The notes under the pieces are model-generated. The model was not told the DNA's origin. It saw nothing but the letters and a program-made list of their open reading frames with translations, and ran no database searches. A DNA stretch of 64,000 nt from Mermis nigrescens (lineage: Eukaryota; Nematoda; Enoplea; Mermithida; Mermithidae): contig JAVLUZ010000157.1 of assembly GCA_036768485.1 (NCBI GenBank), positions 9,847,358-9,911,357 on the forward strand. The letters are read 5' to 3'. This document shows, in pieces, positions 1 to 11,654 of this stretch. How positions within the stretch are numbered: the stretch's first letter is position 1; every line of letters starts with the position of its first letter. Position numbers and translations under genes: made by a program.

Positions 1-540
1 TCTTATACTACGGCAAAAATTGATTTCTGTGATCATGCGTATGCAAACACTACTGCTTGAGCTTTTGGCAATTTACAATTACTGATTATACGTTGTTGCA
101 TAAACGTAAAATTAATACGAATCACAACAAATCAATACACCGTCAAAGTAAACACCTGCATAAAGTACAGACGACTAAAACACAAAAGCATTTCATAAAT
201 TTCGATCACAAAAATCAACTTCAAACTCCAATAGTTCACAAGTAAGTACATATTTTCTATTCCCGATTATCTTATTCGTTAGGTTTTTCTTCAAAAATCA
301 GAGCTGTGTTAAATAGGTACTGCAATTATTTTAAGCGTTCCGCGCAAGTTCACTGATATCATTCAAAAGACATTAGTTTTTATATTATACATCTTTTATC
401 AAACTTCCTTATTGCAGAAGAATTGAGCAATGATGACTTAGAACAGTCCGGCTGAACGTAAAAGGAATGTAAACGAAGAAGTGTTCAAAAAATCATACCC
501 CTAAAACAAAAAAATCGAACAATAAAACTTTAAAGATGAA
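1..540. other. NUS1 downstream flank, nothing recognised
   Basis: AT-rich sequence with no ORF of interest and no transposon ends that I recognise. The only open frame (57-245, plus) is Lys/His/Asn-rich and looks random. Confidence 0.5.
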
Positions 541-559
541 CGTACTGACAAACAAATTC

Positions 560-565
560 TTTATT
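560..565 (-). promoter_or_regulatory. AATAAA overlapping the NUS1 stop codon
   Basis: The minus strand reads GGC AAA TAA AGA, so AATAAA includes the TAA stop. If used for polyadenylation, the 3' UTR would be only about 15-30 nt. Other signals further down (1-540) are not excluded. Confidence 0.4.
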
Positions 566-811
566 TGCCAAATCTCTGCTGCCGTTGAGCAAATGTTGTC
601 AAAAATCCAGCAAAAACATTTTCACTAAGTCGACGATGTGTAGGCGTAAAAATTAATTCGGCCAAATGCAATGCCGTTGGAGGATATGCCATTATACACG
701 GCGTTTCCCCGCATACCACAGCCAAATCTATGTCAAACACGTTAAAGTGGTTTTCCAAATAATGACCGATTTCGTCACCATCCACGAAGGCAGGCTGCTG
801 CTTATAAGTTC
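561..811 (-). CDS. NUS1: NUS1 exon 3, C-terminus with RxG motif
   Basis: Acceptor GAATTTTCAG. Encodes FNVFDIDLAVVCGETPC, MAYPPTALHLAELIF and TTFAQRQQRFGK, then TAA at 563-561. Matches human DPDLVLKFGP, LPWHIRLTEIV and ACEQRLGK. The stop codon lies inside an AATAAA hexamer (565-560). Confidence 0.94.
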
Positions 812-3800
812 CTGAAAATTCGAGTCCATTGCTTTCGGGAAATTTGAAAAACTGTATAAATATATATCACCGACAATAAGATGACAGATTGCGATTATTG
901 CATCTGATCTGATATCATCGTGCTAAGTCGGACTCATACCTGGGCGTGGGTGTTCCGGGGTATGCAACCCCAGGAATTAAAATACCCCCAGAATTCGATG
1001 TTTGAAATTTTTGATAAATTTTTTATGCAATTTTGATGCCAATGGATAGTGCTCGATGAAAAACATTGGAAAATGATGTTTTTCGCCATCCCACCATTTT
1101 TAAGCCCATTTTTTTACCTATGAAAAAATCTTACACCCCCAGAGCTTCACATGAACGAATGTTGTTTTTCACGTGCTATTGTATTCAAAATTACAATTTA
1201 TGTATGATTAAGTGTCTTAATAAGGCTGCAGCTACTTAATTTCGTGAGCGAAGTGACGTAAACATTTCTACATATCGCTGAATATACATATGTATACCTC
1301 GATTTTTGCTACTTTAAGAGAGAATTTGCCTGCACATTTTCTCGATTTTTGCCTGCAGATGTGATTTTTTCTAGCACCCTCCTTTAATATCTCCAATAAC
1401 ACATCTTTCCATTACCTGCCTATAATCTTCTTTTTTCTATTTGAGCTTCATAGGTTATGTGTAGTCTTCAGAATTATATATTATCAATACTACCTATCTC
1501 CTTTTCATTTTCATTTTATCTTATCTTATTTGCTGATATATCTTACCTTCTGTCGAAGAGAAAGAAGAAGTAAGAAGAGCCAGCAGATCTGACTCTAACA
1601 GAAGAACATATTAAAATGTCAATAATGTGATGCTCTTAAATCCATGAGGCACCAGTACCTACTGAAAAGACAACGACTAAGATTTTTGTAGGAAGTAAAT
1701 ATATATGGGGTGTCCGGAAAAAACCTGCTTTCCAGAGCATATTGCATTCGTACCATACATGGGCATGGGGGTGGGGGGTATGCACCCCCAGAAGTTCGGA
1801 TACCCCCAAGAAACCAAAATAACCCCAGAATTCAATTTTTGAATATTTTTTTCGCAATTTTTTGATGCCAATGGATAGTACCACACGTGAGCGTGAGGAG
1901 GGGGTTATAGGGGTATGCACACACCCCTGAGAAGGCCGAATACCCCCCAAAAATTCAAGATACCCCCAGAATTCAATTTTTGATTTTTTTTGTTTTTTTC
2001 CCGCAATTTTTTTGATGCCAATGGATAGTGCTCGATGAGAAACGTTAAAAATGGTGTTTTTCCGCCATACCACCATTTTTAAGACCATTTTTTTACATTT
2101 GAAAAACCTTGCACTGCACCCCTTAGAATTTTGGTGCTGGCCACCTATGATTTGTACTCGAGTAAGAAACGGCTACAAATGATATGAAAATTGGAAAGTC
2201 TTTTAAAGATCAACATGATAAGATAGGAAGAATCTTTAAAAATGCAATTATGTTGAATAACGCCATTCCTTGTAAATGTACTTATGATACACTTTTGTAT
2301 AAAATATTTCTAGGGTTTTCCTTACACCAACAAAGTCTGTTTTTCACTTAGGTCACAGTTTTAGCTTCTTTAGTTTCAGTATAAACGGGAAAGAAAAAAC
2401 AAAACAAAAAATTTTAATGCACATATTCTGGGTCATGATGTTTTGTTTACAACGAATATGCACATTATATTTACCGCTGGTGCCACTCGTATGCTTTTTA
2501 CCCCGCACACATGAGCAGACCTAGAACTTAAATCAGGAAATTTGGATGGGGAGGACATAAGTATGTAGAATGCCAGCGAGACGACTGATCCTACCCATCT
2601 TTAAAGACTTATCTAAGATAATTTTCTTCTTTACAAGTTCTGCTGACTCGGATGAACTAGTATTCCTATATGCATTACTCGCAAGGTTGCATTTATGACC
2701 ATCCTGTGAATGCAACAGAACCGCTGAGTCTGTCATTTTATCAAAAGACGCATCTTCTTCCGAATCTTTGTCAGAAATAACATCTAGGAGCGCAGGTTTA
2801 CACGACGTAGAATCAGACAATTGATTCTTCACCTCAGTCGTGTTCGCGGCACGGCGCGCCAAAGCAGCCAGTGCAGCACGACCTTGCTCTGCTCCAAAGG
2901 CATACACATTGACGGTGGGACAAATGTCACCTTTAAACGGATAAAAAAGTAGTATAAAAGAAAAAAGATAAAAAAAACAGAGATAGTAAGAGGTACCGCA
3001 CTATGATGAAAAACTACTTGCAGCCCGTTTCACATGAACCTTGGGGATAAATCTTGAGAATATTTATCGACAGTAATCCGACACATTACGATGATTACAT
3101 ATCAAATCAAGGCTATAATCGCAATCTGTCAGCTTACTGTCGGAGATCGTTTTTAAAACTTATGCATGAAATAATATGAAATAAAAAAAGATTGGTAAAG
3201 AGATATATGAAATAAAAGATGTATGAAATAAAAGCTGTCAAAGATCTGGTAAAGAGCCAAAAAGAATGTCCAACTTTCCGATTACAACGGTCAATGATAG
3301 TTTATGTATGTTTGTTTGCCTAAAGGTACCTTGTACATGTTTTTTTTAAATTCATGACGAATGATTATCAAGATAACTTTCGCACGCGTGCGTTTAATCA
3401 CTTTCATACACACGGACAAACAATCTTTTATCATCTCAGTAATGTTTAATTTTTTCGCATTATTCACCTAAAAAGAACATAAAAAAATAATTCTCAAGCT
3501 GGAATAATAAAGGCATACACGTGCGAAGCGTTTGGGTCTTAGGCCTCTCCCGAAGGACAAAATGGGAAGCTCACTAAGTAAGCCAAACACGAATCAAAGC
3601 GAAAAAGGGACAAAAATCAAAATTTTTCCTCACAAAAGATTAATTTTGGTGAATCAAGATATCTTGATCGTATCACTTATAGGTACGTTGTATACGTAGG
3701 TACAGTTTTGAAAGGTTCGGGAATTCTTTGCCTGATCCCAGTCTTACCAACACCAATTTTTGGCCTTTTTAGCTTTTGAAAGTTTTTAGGTCACTCCAAA

Positions 3801-5358
3801 ATTATGAAGCCTCCCTCGTGTGGTGTAGTCAGACTATCAAAAGATGACGAGAGGGAAGAAGGAAGACACAACGAGGAGAGCTAAATAACGAGTGAAAAGT
3901 GCCATTTTTCTCGCAAAAATGAAGACACCTAAAAACACTGCTTTTCTGAACTTTCTGCAGTTTTTAAAATTCATACGGTTTTTCAAAATTAAATCAGCTC
4001 GGCTCGACAAAGTTACCTGATTTCTGATCGATTTCGAACACTTTTGCATATTCCATTTTTGGTCTTCAATTGTCTTATTTTCCCGAGAAAATGTTCTATT
4101 TCGTTCAGAGAGACGGACCAATATCCCACAAATCCCAGAAGCATAACTGGTGTTTGACGCCTACGATCGTTATCCCCGAATTCTTTTTCATTGACCGTTC
4201 AAGAAATTTCAGCTAGATAGTTTTTAGTGTATTTAATCGCAACCGAGGATACAAAAACTTTAAAAAAACGAAAAGTCGTTGTATAAATATGATTGGAGGA
4301 TCCTTGCTAAAATCTTTGTGCCACATGCACGATTAAACCGCTTGGACGGTTGCTTAAACAATAAATGGCTTAGGAGAGATTTCCGAACGGGTTCGAAATT
4401 AGTAATTGAAATTTAAGACGATTAGAGCCTTAAGCACTTGTAACGCCAACACATATCATACATGTAAGGGGATGGGGGATTTCCCAACCGAAAGCGGCCG
4501 TCCCCGCCTCATCCCCCAATGCAAGAAAAGTTTTTACTCCCATTTTTGAAAAAATTGAATTTTTTGGTCGTTCTTACTTATTTTAGCCGTTTTGGCCAAA
4601 CATTGCACGTCATTTACGCCCCCTCCTCTAAAATTGACCACAGACCCCAAACCAAAATTTTAAGCCATTACATGTATGATACAATCATAAAGATATAAAA
4701 AAACCAGCATAGAGCTAAATCTCGGCTTCGAAATTCGCAACTACGAAATAGTTAGACGCATTAATTTTAAATTGAAGCTGTTAACCAGTGATCAAATGGG
4801 GATTCGAAGTCAAAAAGGAAAATTGATTGGAGGAAATAAGACACCCCAACCGGCCATAATGTGCACCTTTAGCATTATGGCACTCTAAACTGTACGAAAT
4901 AGATATCTACTTGCAGTTGAACTTTGGCCACACAAAATTCCGTTCAACCGGAATGCAACACTGTATTTTCTAGAACGCCGTATCAAAATCTGAGCTAGCT
5001 TGTCAATGTTTTCGTTATCAATGCAATCATTTAAATGATAATCCGAATTCGAAAACTGTCCACCAGCGTGATATAGAGTAATCGTCGAGATGCCATATTT
5101 GCATGCGTGAAAAATTAATTTGGCAACGCTCTTCAGGCATAAACTATTTTCGTTGATTAGAACCGCCAGGTGTGTAGGCACTTTGTGAGACAGGAGCTGG
5201 CGTTGGGGCAACAATAAATTATACAAATAGAAGGCTAATTGATGCTGATACGTATGCTTCCATAACCACATCCGCAAAACGGCGCATTTTATCAACAAAG
5301 CGACGTGAATAAAATAAGACAGAACATTAAGGAGTAGCTTATAAATATCCGTATCCAT
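561..5358 (-). CDS. NUS1: NUS1 (Nogo-B receptor), dehydrodolichyl diphosphate synthase subunit, 3 exons
   Basis: Non-catalytic partner of the DHDDS cis-prenyltransferase in the ER membrane, which makes the polyprenyl precursor of dolichol for protein glycosylation. The three exons join in phase to 344 codons (human 293). The first Met of the block MDTDIYKLLLNVL is taken as the start because it lines up with the human N-terminus; Met codons 5370 and 5439 lie upstream in the same open frame. The order is: hydrophobic N-terminal segment (about residues 5-30), HLAVLINE, GISTITLYH, NVYAFGAEQG, a long acidic Ser-rich insertion, then LAVVCGETPCIMAYPP and the C-terminal QRFGK. That last block carries the RxG motif known to be needed for cis-prenyltransferase activity. 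The extra length lies in the insertion of exon 2. Confidence 0.92.
812..2594. other. NUS1 intron 2 with family G elements
   Basis: Contains family G copies: about 935-1145, and two overlapping ones at about 1640-2150. All carry GGGTATGCACCCCC-type blocks and the internal GAAAAACACCATTTTT motif. The rest (1150-1630, 2160-2594) shows no recognisable feature. Confidence 0.6.
2595..2930 (-). CDS. NUS1: NUS1 exon 2
   Basis: The acceptor follows a long pyrimidine tract (TTTAAAG). Begins with ICPTVNVYAFGAEQGRAALA, matching human [20 protein letters not shown]. Then come about 75 residues of acidic, Ser-rich sequence with no human counterpart. The donor ATGG|GTAGGA leaves one base that pairs with exon 3. 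Confidence 0.88.
2931..4910. other. NUS1 intron 1
   Basis: Mostly unremarkable AT-rich sequence. A family L element lies at about 4450-4685, bounded by inverted CATACATGTAA and TTACATGTATG. The minus-strand open frame at 3837-4121 has no recognisable domain. Confidence 0.6.
4911..5358 (-). CDS. NUS1: NUS1 exon 1
   Basis: Contains the start codon (5358-5356), the hydrophobic N-terminal segment (NVLSYFIHVALLIKCAVL) and the HLAVLINE and GISTITLYHAGGQF blocks. The last two match human GISYISVYDHQGIF. The donor is TGCAA|GTAGAT; its single leftover base completes a serine with exon 2. Confidence 0.92.
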
Positions 5359-6433
5359 TTGAGCGCACATGAGCCTTAAAATACATACTTTTACCTTAAC
5401 TAATACATCAACTATTTTATACTGTTTCTTAAAATACAATTTTCAAACATTTCTTGCAAATTTTGATATTTTTTGATAAGTTATCGATATGAATTCAGGC
5501 CTACATCATAAAAGAGATCGAAATCGAGCTATAATTACCTACGATTTTACTCCAGAAATCCTCTTTCTTTATGCTAATAAAATCAGAAATACCAAATAAT
5601 AGGGTGCCGATAAGTCTTTGAAAAGTTTTTGGCACTTATATTTTGGATGCTCCGAATATATTTGCCAGATCTAAGTGGAAGTCTAACTATTGCCTTCCCG
5701 ATACCATATTTAAAAAAGAGGTTCATCAGAGTATTACAAAATTATCAATATAATCTAAACTAAATTTATTAGGAAATTTCACCGTATCAAAATGTGACTG
5801 CAGTTCACGAAAAAATGATGTCTTAAAAAGTAAATCATTATAGGATGTCCATTTATGGCTAATAGGTATCTAATCATTAGAGCCCCCAAAAATTGGTGCA
5901 ACACCAAATTTTTTTTAACCTTCCACGAGATTCAGGATGTCGAGAAACATCGAAAAAACACATTTTTAGCACTCGACTAGCACTTTTTTCTGCACCAAAT
6001 TTAGCTATTTTGCATCAAATGCACCAAATTCGAACATATGTTAAAATTTGTACCAAAATGATGGAAAATCAAGTTCAAACTCTCACAAATGATCGAGAAA
6101 ACCAGCGTTTATACTGCAGTTGGTCTACTGAAAAAGTAGCCTGCTAGTAGTTTGCCTTTGACTTGTGAAATCACATTGTCACAGATGAAAAGATACTGGA
6201 GTGTCTTGTACGACCTACCTAGTTATCGAAGTTAATGACAAGCATCAAAAAGCACGGATTAGTTTTCACATAAAAGCAGTCAGCACCACACGTGGGCGTG
6301 GGGGAGGGTTTTGGGGTATGCAACCCCAGAATTCAATTTTTGGAAATTTTTTTAATATTTTTTCGCAATTTTTTTATGGCAATAGATAGTGCTCAAACAA
6401 TTTTTTACTATTGAAAAATCTTGCACACCTCCA

Positions 6434-6852
6434 AGTGTTTTTTCGTACAAGATCCGTTTGTACATGTAGAAAGATGGTCCCCAAAAGTCTTTGTACATTT
6501 TGAACACACAAATTTTTAAATAGTAAAATATGGTACAGTAGCGATTTTAGTATGGTAAAAACAGAATTGTTCGACCTTTGGTAGTGTATTTTAGCTAATT
6601 TATGGGTCTCTGAGGGCAAAAATCACTAAGAATCGTCTTAAACGGCGCAAAGCGCCGAAAAATGTGACATTTTTTCTTTTGCAGTGAAATTTCTGCCATT
6701 ATAAAGATATATAGAAATTACTCATTGCGGCGTTGCGAATTTCAGACCTTTTTTGCAATTTTCGTCTTCCCAGATATCTTCGTACATGTACAAATACTGT
6801 TCCGAAAAGTCTTTGTACACCGGGAAAAATTTTTGCCGAATACAAAAAAGCG
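6434..6852. mobile_element. Family A element inside family G
   Basis: About 420 bp with TIR-like GTGTTTTTT and AAAAAAGCG ends, internal TTTGTACATGT motifs and one GGCGCAAAGCGCC hairpin. Its target duplication is not clean, so its boundaries are approximate. Confidence 0.7.
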
Positions 6853-7287
6853 CGCACCCCAGAATTTTGGTGCTGCCCTGTAGGGATGTGCCGGTTAACC
6901 GGAACCGGAACCGGCTGGAACCGACCATTTTTTTGGAACCGGAACCGGAACCGAGAACCGATTTTTTGATATTCTAAGAACCGGAACCGATTTTTTGATT
7001 TTCTAAGAACGGGAACCGATCTTTTTTAGAGTCGGTTATCGGTATTTTAAAATTAGAGCTAAAAATCGAAATTCATAAAATTTAGTGAAGACATGAAGCA
7101 GCAATTCAACCTATTATTACCCAAAAAATTACAGACTAAAACTTAGTATTGTTCCGGGTAAATTATATTTTAAAAATAAGAGTCGTTCTACTTTTCCGCC
7201 ATGTAGCCTGTTTCTGAGATGGTCGTAAATGATTCCAGTGCAAATGAACAGCTGTTCCGATGGAACGCTTGTAGCTGGCGCTGCAAG

Positions 7288-8326
7288 CAGGGGCGAATCT
7301 AATGGGGCGGGGGGGCCGCCCCATTTGCCAATAATATTTGGCGAGATAAAGAATTGATATACAATTTGCAATTATTTTTTGGCCCTCAATTTCTCAAATT
7401 TTTCGGCGCTGCGCGCCGGATGATATACCCATTAATTACATTTATTCACTTTCTTGGCCACCTGGAAGCCATTTTCTGTTCATGTAGGTTTCGAAACAAT
7501 TTTAGCAGCAGAAACAGCTATTTTTGCATAGTTTTCTTCAATTTTCAATTAAAAATTTCGATGTTTCGCATCAAATGCTATAAATACAGTAAATTAAGCT
7601 GTAAATCATGCTTCTAGACGTCTATCCGTCTTAATCTCACAAAATTTCCGGCGCTTCGCGCCACGGTTTTTTGTCTTCGGCAAAGATTTTTAACGATGTG
7701 CAAAGACTTTTCGGGACCGTCTTTGTACATGTACGAAGATTTTTGGAGACAAAAATTACTAAAAAGGTCTAAAATTCGCAGAAATTTACGGCGCTTCGCG
7801 TCGAAATGACTGATTGTGTGCTCTACTTATCTTTAAATTGGCAGAAACTGCATTTCGAAAGGAAAAATGACAAATTTATAGGCGCTTCGTGCCGTTTTAA
7901 GACGATTCTTAGTGATTTTTGCCCTTAGAGACACATAAATTAGCTGAAATACACTACCAAAAGTCGAACTTCTGTTTTTACCACACTAAAATTGCTACTG
8001 TATCATATTATAGTGCCCAAAAATTTGTGTGTACACAATGTACAAAGACTTTTTGGGATCATCTTTGTACATGTCAAACGGACCTTATACAAAAAAAGTG
8101 GTTCGCGCCAGAATTCTGATAAAGTCAATGAATTTTAGTGAATTTAGCACAAAATTGACGAAAATTTTAAAATTTTAAGAAAAACTATTGCGTCAAAAGT
8201 ATACATTGTAAAATGCTGAAAAAAACGCTGTTTCGCGCGTTAAGAGAAAATTTTTGGACCTATTTTCGACTGTTTTTGGAAAATTTGGGATACTTCCCCA
8301 TTAGGAAAATCCCAGATCCGCCACTG
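7288..8326. mobile_element. Family F hAT-type element inside family B
   Basis: TIRs CAGGGGCGAATCT and AGATCCGCCACTG. Exact 8-bp TSD GCTGCAAG at 7280-7287 and 8327-8334. Contains the GGCGCTGCGCGCC and GGCGCTTCGCGCC hairpins. Split by a family A copy at 7663-8101. Confidence 0.87.
7663..8101. mobile_element. Family A element inside family F
   Basis: 439 bp. Exact 8-bp duplication TTCGCGCC at 7655-7662 and 8102-8109. The target is itself the 3' half of a GGCGCTTCGCGCC hairpin. Innermost level of the nest. Confidence 0.83.
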
Positions 8327-8626
8327 GCTGCAAGATACTGCTTAGCTATAAACGCGAGAATCGGCAAATTCTTCGACTTCTCATTCCACCATTGCAGCAG
8401 ATCTTCGTCATGAATTAAACATTCCGATTTCGTATAAGTCTCCAATTAAGAAACACATAGATGATATTCAGTGATTTATAAGTAAATTGTCAACTAGACG
8501 TAAAACTTATTTGAACGTGTAGTTGCCAGATAGAAACGACTTCCTAAATAATTTATCTTTCGATTACATATTCATATGTTCCGGTGAAGTCAAGCTATCA
8601 AGAGCGTACATACTTCAACACAGGAA

Positions 8627-9384
8627 CACGGTTTTTTTTGTATTCGGCAAAGATTTTTCCCGATGTACAAAGACTTTTCGGGACCGTCTTTGTACATGTA
8701 CAAAGATTTTTGGGGAGACAAAAATTGAAAAAAAGGTCTAAAATTTGAAAAAATTTCGGCGCTTCGCGCCGAAATGAGTAATTGTGTGTTCTATATATCT
8801 TTGTAATGCCAGAAATTGCATTTCAAAAGTAAAAATGTCAAATTTTTTGCGCTTCGCGCCATTTTAAGACGATTCTTAGTGATTTTTGCCCTTAGAGACC
8901 CAGAAATTAGCTAAACAACACTACGAAAAGCCAAAGAACTCTGTTTTTACGACACTAACCTCGCTGCTGTACCATATTATAGTACCCAAAAATTTTGTCT
9001 GTACAAAATAAACAAAGATTTTTAGAAAGACAAAAACTGTAAAAAGGTGTGAAATTCCCAAAATTTTCGGCGCTTCGCGCCGAGCTAATAAATTATTTGT
9101 CCTATATATCTTTAAAATGGCAGAATTTGCATTTAGAATGAAAAAATGTCAATATTTTTCGGCGCTTCGCGCCGTTTTCAGATAATTTTTAGTAATTTTT
9201 GGCGTCAGAAACCCAGAAATTAGCTAAAATACACTACCAAAGATCGAAAACCCCGTTTTACCACACTAAAATCGCTACTGTACTATATTATAGTACACAA
9301 AATTTTGCATGTACAAAATGTACAAAGACTTTTGGGGACCATCTTTGTACATGTACAAACGGACCTTGTACAAAAAAAACACTG
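8627..9384. mobile_element. Double-length family A element inside family B
   Basis: 758 bp instead of about 447. Exact 8-bp TSD CACAGGAA at 8619-8626 and 9385-9392. Two family A interiors (each with two GGCGCTTCGCGCC-type hairpins) lie head to tail, with a truncated junction near 9000, between one pair of outer ends. It therefore inserted as one unit. Confidence 0.82.
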
Positions 9385-9635
9385 CACAGGAACCGAGAAC
9401 CGGAACCGACGGTTCTCTAGTTGAAGAACCGGAACCGACGGTTCCAACTTAAGCAAGAACCGGAACCGGAACCGATTTTTTTGAAAAACCTGGAACCGGA
9501 ACATCCCTACTGCCTTGCCCACCTATGGTTAGCACCATGAATTATCCTCGAGGGATTCTAATGTGCCAAGGCAGCTTAAAAAAACCCCGATGTTGAGACT
9601 TTTCTCGCAGAAATAAATCTGGAAATTCGGCTTAA

Positions 9636-9764
9636 GCCTTTATATGCTCCATTGTTACAGTCAATGTGGAACGTTCGTTTTCGCAGTACAAATTGCACTT
9701 AAAGGATATTAGACATGGAATTTTGTTCGAAAATATCGAGATGCATAGTGTTAATCATGTTTAA
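9636..9764 (+). pseudogene. hAT transposase C-terminal dimerisation motif (remnant)
   Basis: The plus-strand frame reads TVNVERSFSQYKLHLKDIRH, then ILFENIEMHSVNH and a stop at 9762-9764. VERSFS..YK....L..R......N is the signature of the hAT C-terminal dimerisation domain. Sequence just upstream has shifts and stops, so only the end of the gene survives. It belongs to the outer hAT element, not to the nested ones. Confidence 0.85.
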
Positions 9765-10039
9765 CAAGTTTATGTTTGAGTAAAACCTGCATATTACGTC
9801 CCGAATTAGTGGATTTTTGCACCAAATCGTGTTGATTTTTGAGAAAAACAGGGATTTTTCTGCACCAAATTTTGGGGCTCTACTAATTATACGCGCTACC
9901 AGTTGCAGACGGACAGCATGAAAAATCTAAAAATAAAAAATATTGGGTTTGGTCGAGTGGCCCTACCGTCACATTCCTCTCTCACAAGGCTGCATACTCA
10001 CGAGTTGTATGACCCGACATGCAAGTGAGGGTCGGTGGT

Positions 10040-10745
10040 CCAGGCCAGGCTTGCACGTAAGGGGATTTGGGGGTTTAGACCCCCAGAATGGAAAAAACTG
10101 AAAATTTCCTAGGGAAAATGAGGCAAGATGAATGCAAAAAAACGGATGCAAATTGAAAATTTTCTTCAAAGTACTCAAAATTGACTATAAACTTTGTAAA
10201 AGCGCAGTTTTAACGCTGTTTCAGCGCTTATACCATTTTTCGAGGTCATTTTGTCCCAAAAAAGCTCATTTCTTGACGCCCCATGCTGAGCATCTATGGT
10301 CTAGACTGTACACCCCAGAAAGAAAAAATGCGAAATTTCTTCACAAGTACTCGAAATGACCAAAAAATAAGGGTTGACAGTTTTAACTCCATTTTAGTAT
10401 TTATACCAGTCTTTGAGGTTTTGGCTCAAAAAGTTCACTAATTGACCGCCTGCCATGCAGTACTTTTAAAGACTACCATTTTTTGGCCTTTATTTTTCCT
10501 AGAAACAGACGTCCGCGTGGGGTGAAAGGTCTAAGGCTTTCAGACCTATAGAATAAAAAAAATAAGAAATTTTCTAAGCAAAATGACGGTCAACAATGGA
10601 GAAAAATAAAAATTTTCAGAAAAAGTGCTCGAAATTTATCAGAAACTACGGATTAAGAGCTTTTACGCAACTTTAGCATTTGAGCCAGTTTTTGAGGTCA
10701 TTTTGGCACGAAAAATCCTTTGACTGACCGCTTACACGTGCACCT
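10040..10745. repeat. Family N repeats (two or three copies)
   Basis: Repeated blocks of the type TTTTAACGC...TTTATACCA...GAGGTCATTTTG at about 10130-10290, 10320-10460 and 10560-10730, each about 200 bp. The same block flanks the fold-back element at 24.2 kb. Ends are not resolved. Confidence 0.55.
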
Positions 10746-11654
10746 ATGGCCAACATGATAAAACACATGCACAGTATAGCCCGATATAATTTCTAAAATA
10801 GCGGATAGTTAATTTTAGCATTTTTGAAAATTCTCGCGGCAAAATCACGAAAAAGGACGAAAAATTCAATTTCGGGAATCTACCGTTATCTGTCGGGGAT
10901 TTCCCGATTTCAATATACCCCAACATCAATGTCTGGACATTATGACCATAAAAGCATAGCATTAAAATCCCGTAAAAGATGAAATGAAGCATAAATTAAA
11001 TCTTATTAAAAACAGGTGTTTACTACCTCGATAAAAGTTCCTATATTTACGGAATCTATTTTACAAACATATTTGATTTTTTGAAGTTTTCCTAAACAAT
11101 TAAACTTTATTATAAATTATTATGATGTAAAAATTTCATTTTTAGTTACTTTCCTGAACAAGAATTCGCCTTCTTCCATCCGGAGTCAAAGTACAGCCAC
11201 TATACGCCACCCATTCTTGACTGCGAATTTTAGGGGAATATAAGGATTGTTTAAATTAAGTAATGCTTACTTAAATAGGCTGCAAGGAACCAATTGCAAG
11301 CACTGGCAGATTTGAAATCTGGGTGCAATGGATAATAGATGGGTTTTTAATGATTTTTAGCCATGACATTTACAGACTCTCTTGGCGCTCTAAGAAACTT
11401 ACGTCAGAAGAGTACTTTTGTACACAAAAACGATTTTGTAGCTCTTACAATGATTTCCACGAGTTTGTTTTCGGCGATTTGTATCGACTTCCGCATTAAT
11501 TTTGCGAGTTTTTCATGAAACTTTGGATAAATTTCAAAATTTTTTTTAAAATTTTTTTGCATAAGAAATAACTATGTCTATCAAAAGAGAGCAAAAAACC
11601 GGTACTTTAAACATAATATACGAATTTTTGGATGTTTGACTTTTAGGAAAATTT

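Larger units (their letters stand above)
6881..9509. mobile_element. Family B hAT-type element with GGAACC arrays
   Basis: Begins TAGGGATGTGCCGGTTAACC and ends GGAACATCCCTA. TSD CTGCCCTG (6873-6880) and CTGCCTTG (9510-9517), 7 of 8. Both ends carry arrays of the 6-mer GGAACC and variants (about 6900-7020 and 9388-9500). The interior matches the copy at 39.7-40.5 kb, interrupted by the family F element and a double family A element. Confidence 0.87.
6287..9527. mobile_element. Family G hAT-type element, split by later insertions
   Basis: Left end CACACGTGGGC at 6287, right end GCCCACCTATG at 9527. TSD GTCAGCAC (6279-6286) and GTTAGCAC (9528-9535), 7 of 8. The two halves join into a normal family G copy of about 250 bp once a family A copy (about 6434-6852) and the family B element are removed. 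Confidence 0.82.
5878..9882 (+). mobile_element. Outer hAT transposon of a five-level nest
   Basis: TIRs TAGAGCCCCCAAAAATTGGTGCA and its inverted partner ending in TTTGGGGCTCTA at 9882 (23-nt end, degenerate). Flanks CTAATCAT (5870-5877) and CTAATTAT (9883-9890) form an 8-bp TSD with one mismatch. The interior holds a hAT transposase C-terminal remnant at 9636-9764 and, between about 6280 and 9535, a stack of younger elements. The 8-bp TSD and the hAT motif agree on superfamily. Confidence 0.85.

Noticed and set aside
3837..4121. Minus-strand 94-codon frame in NUS1 intron 1 as a possible exon
   Set aside because: Exons 1 and 2 join in phase without it and the composition is not protein-like.
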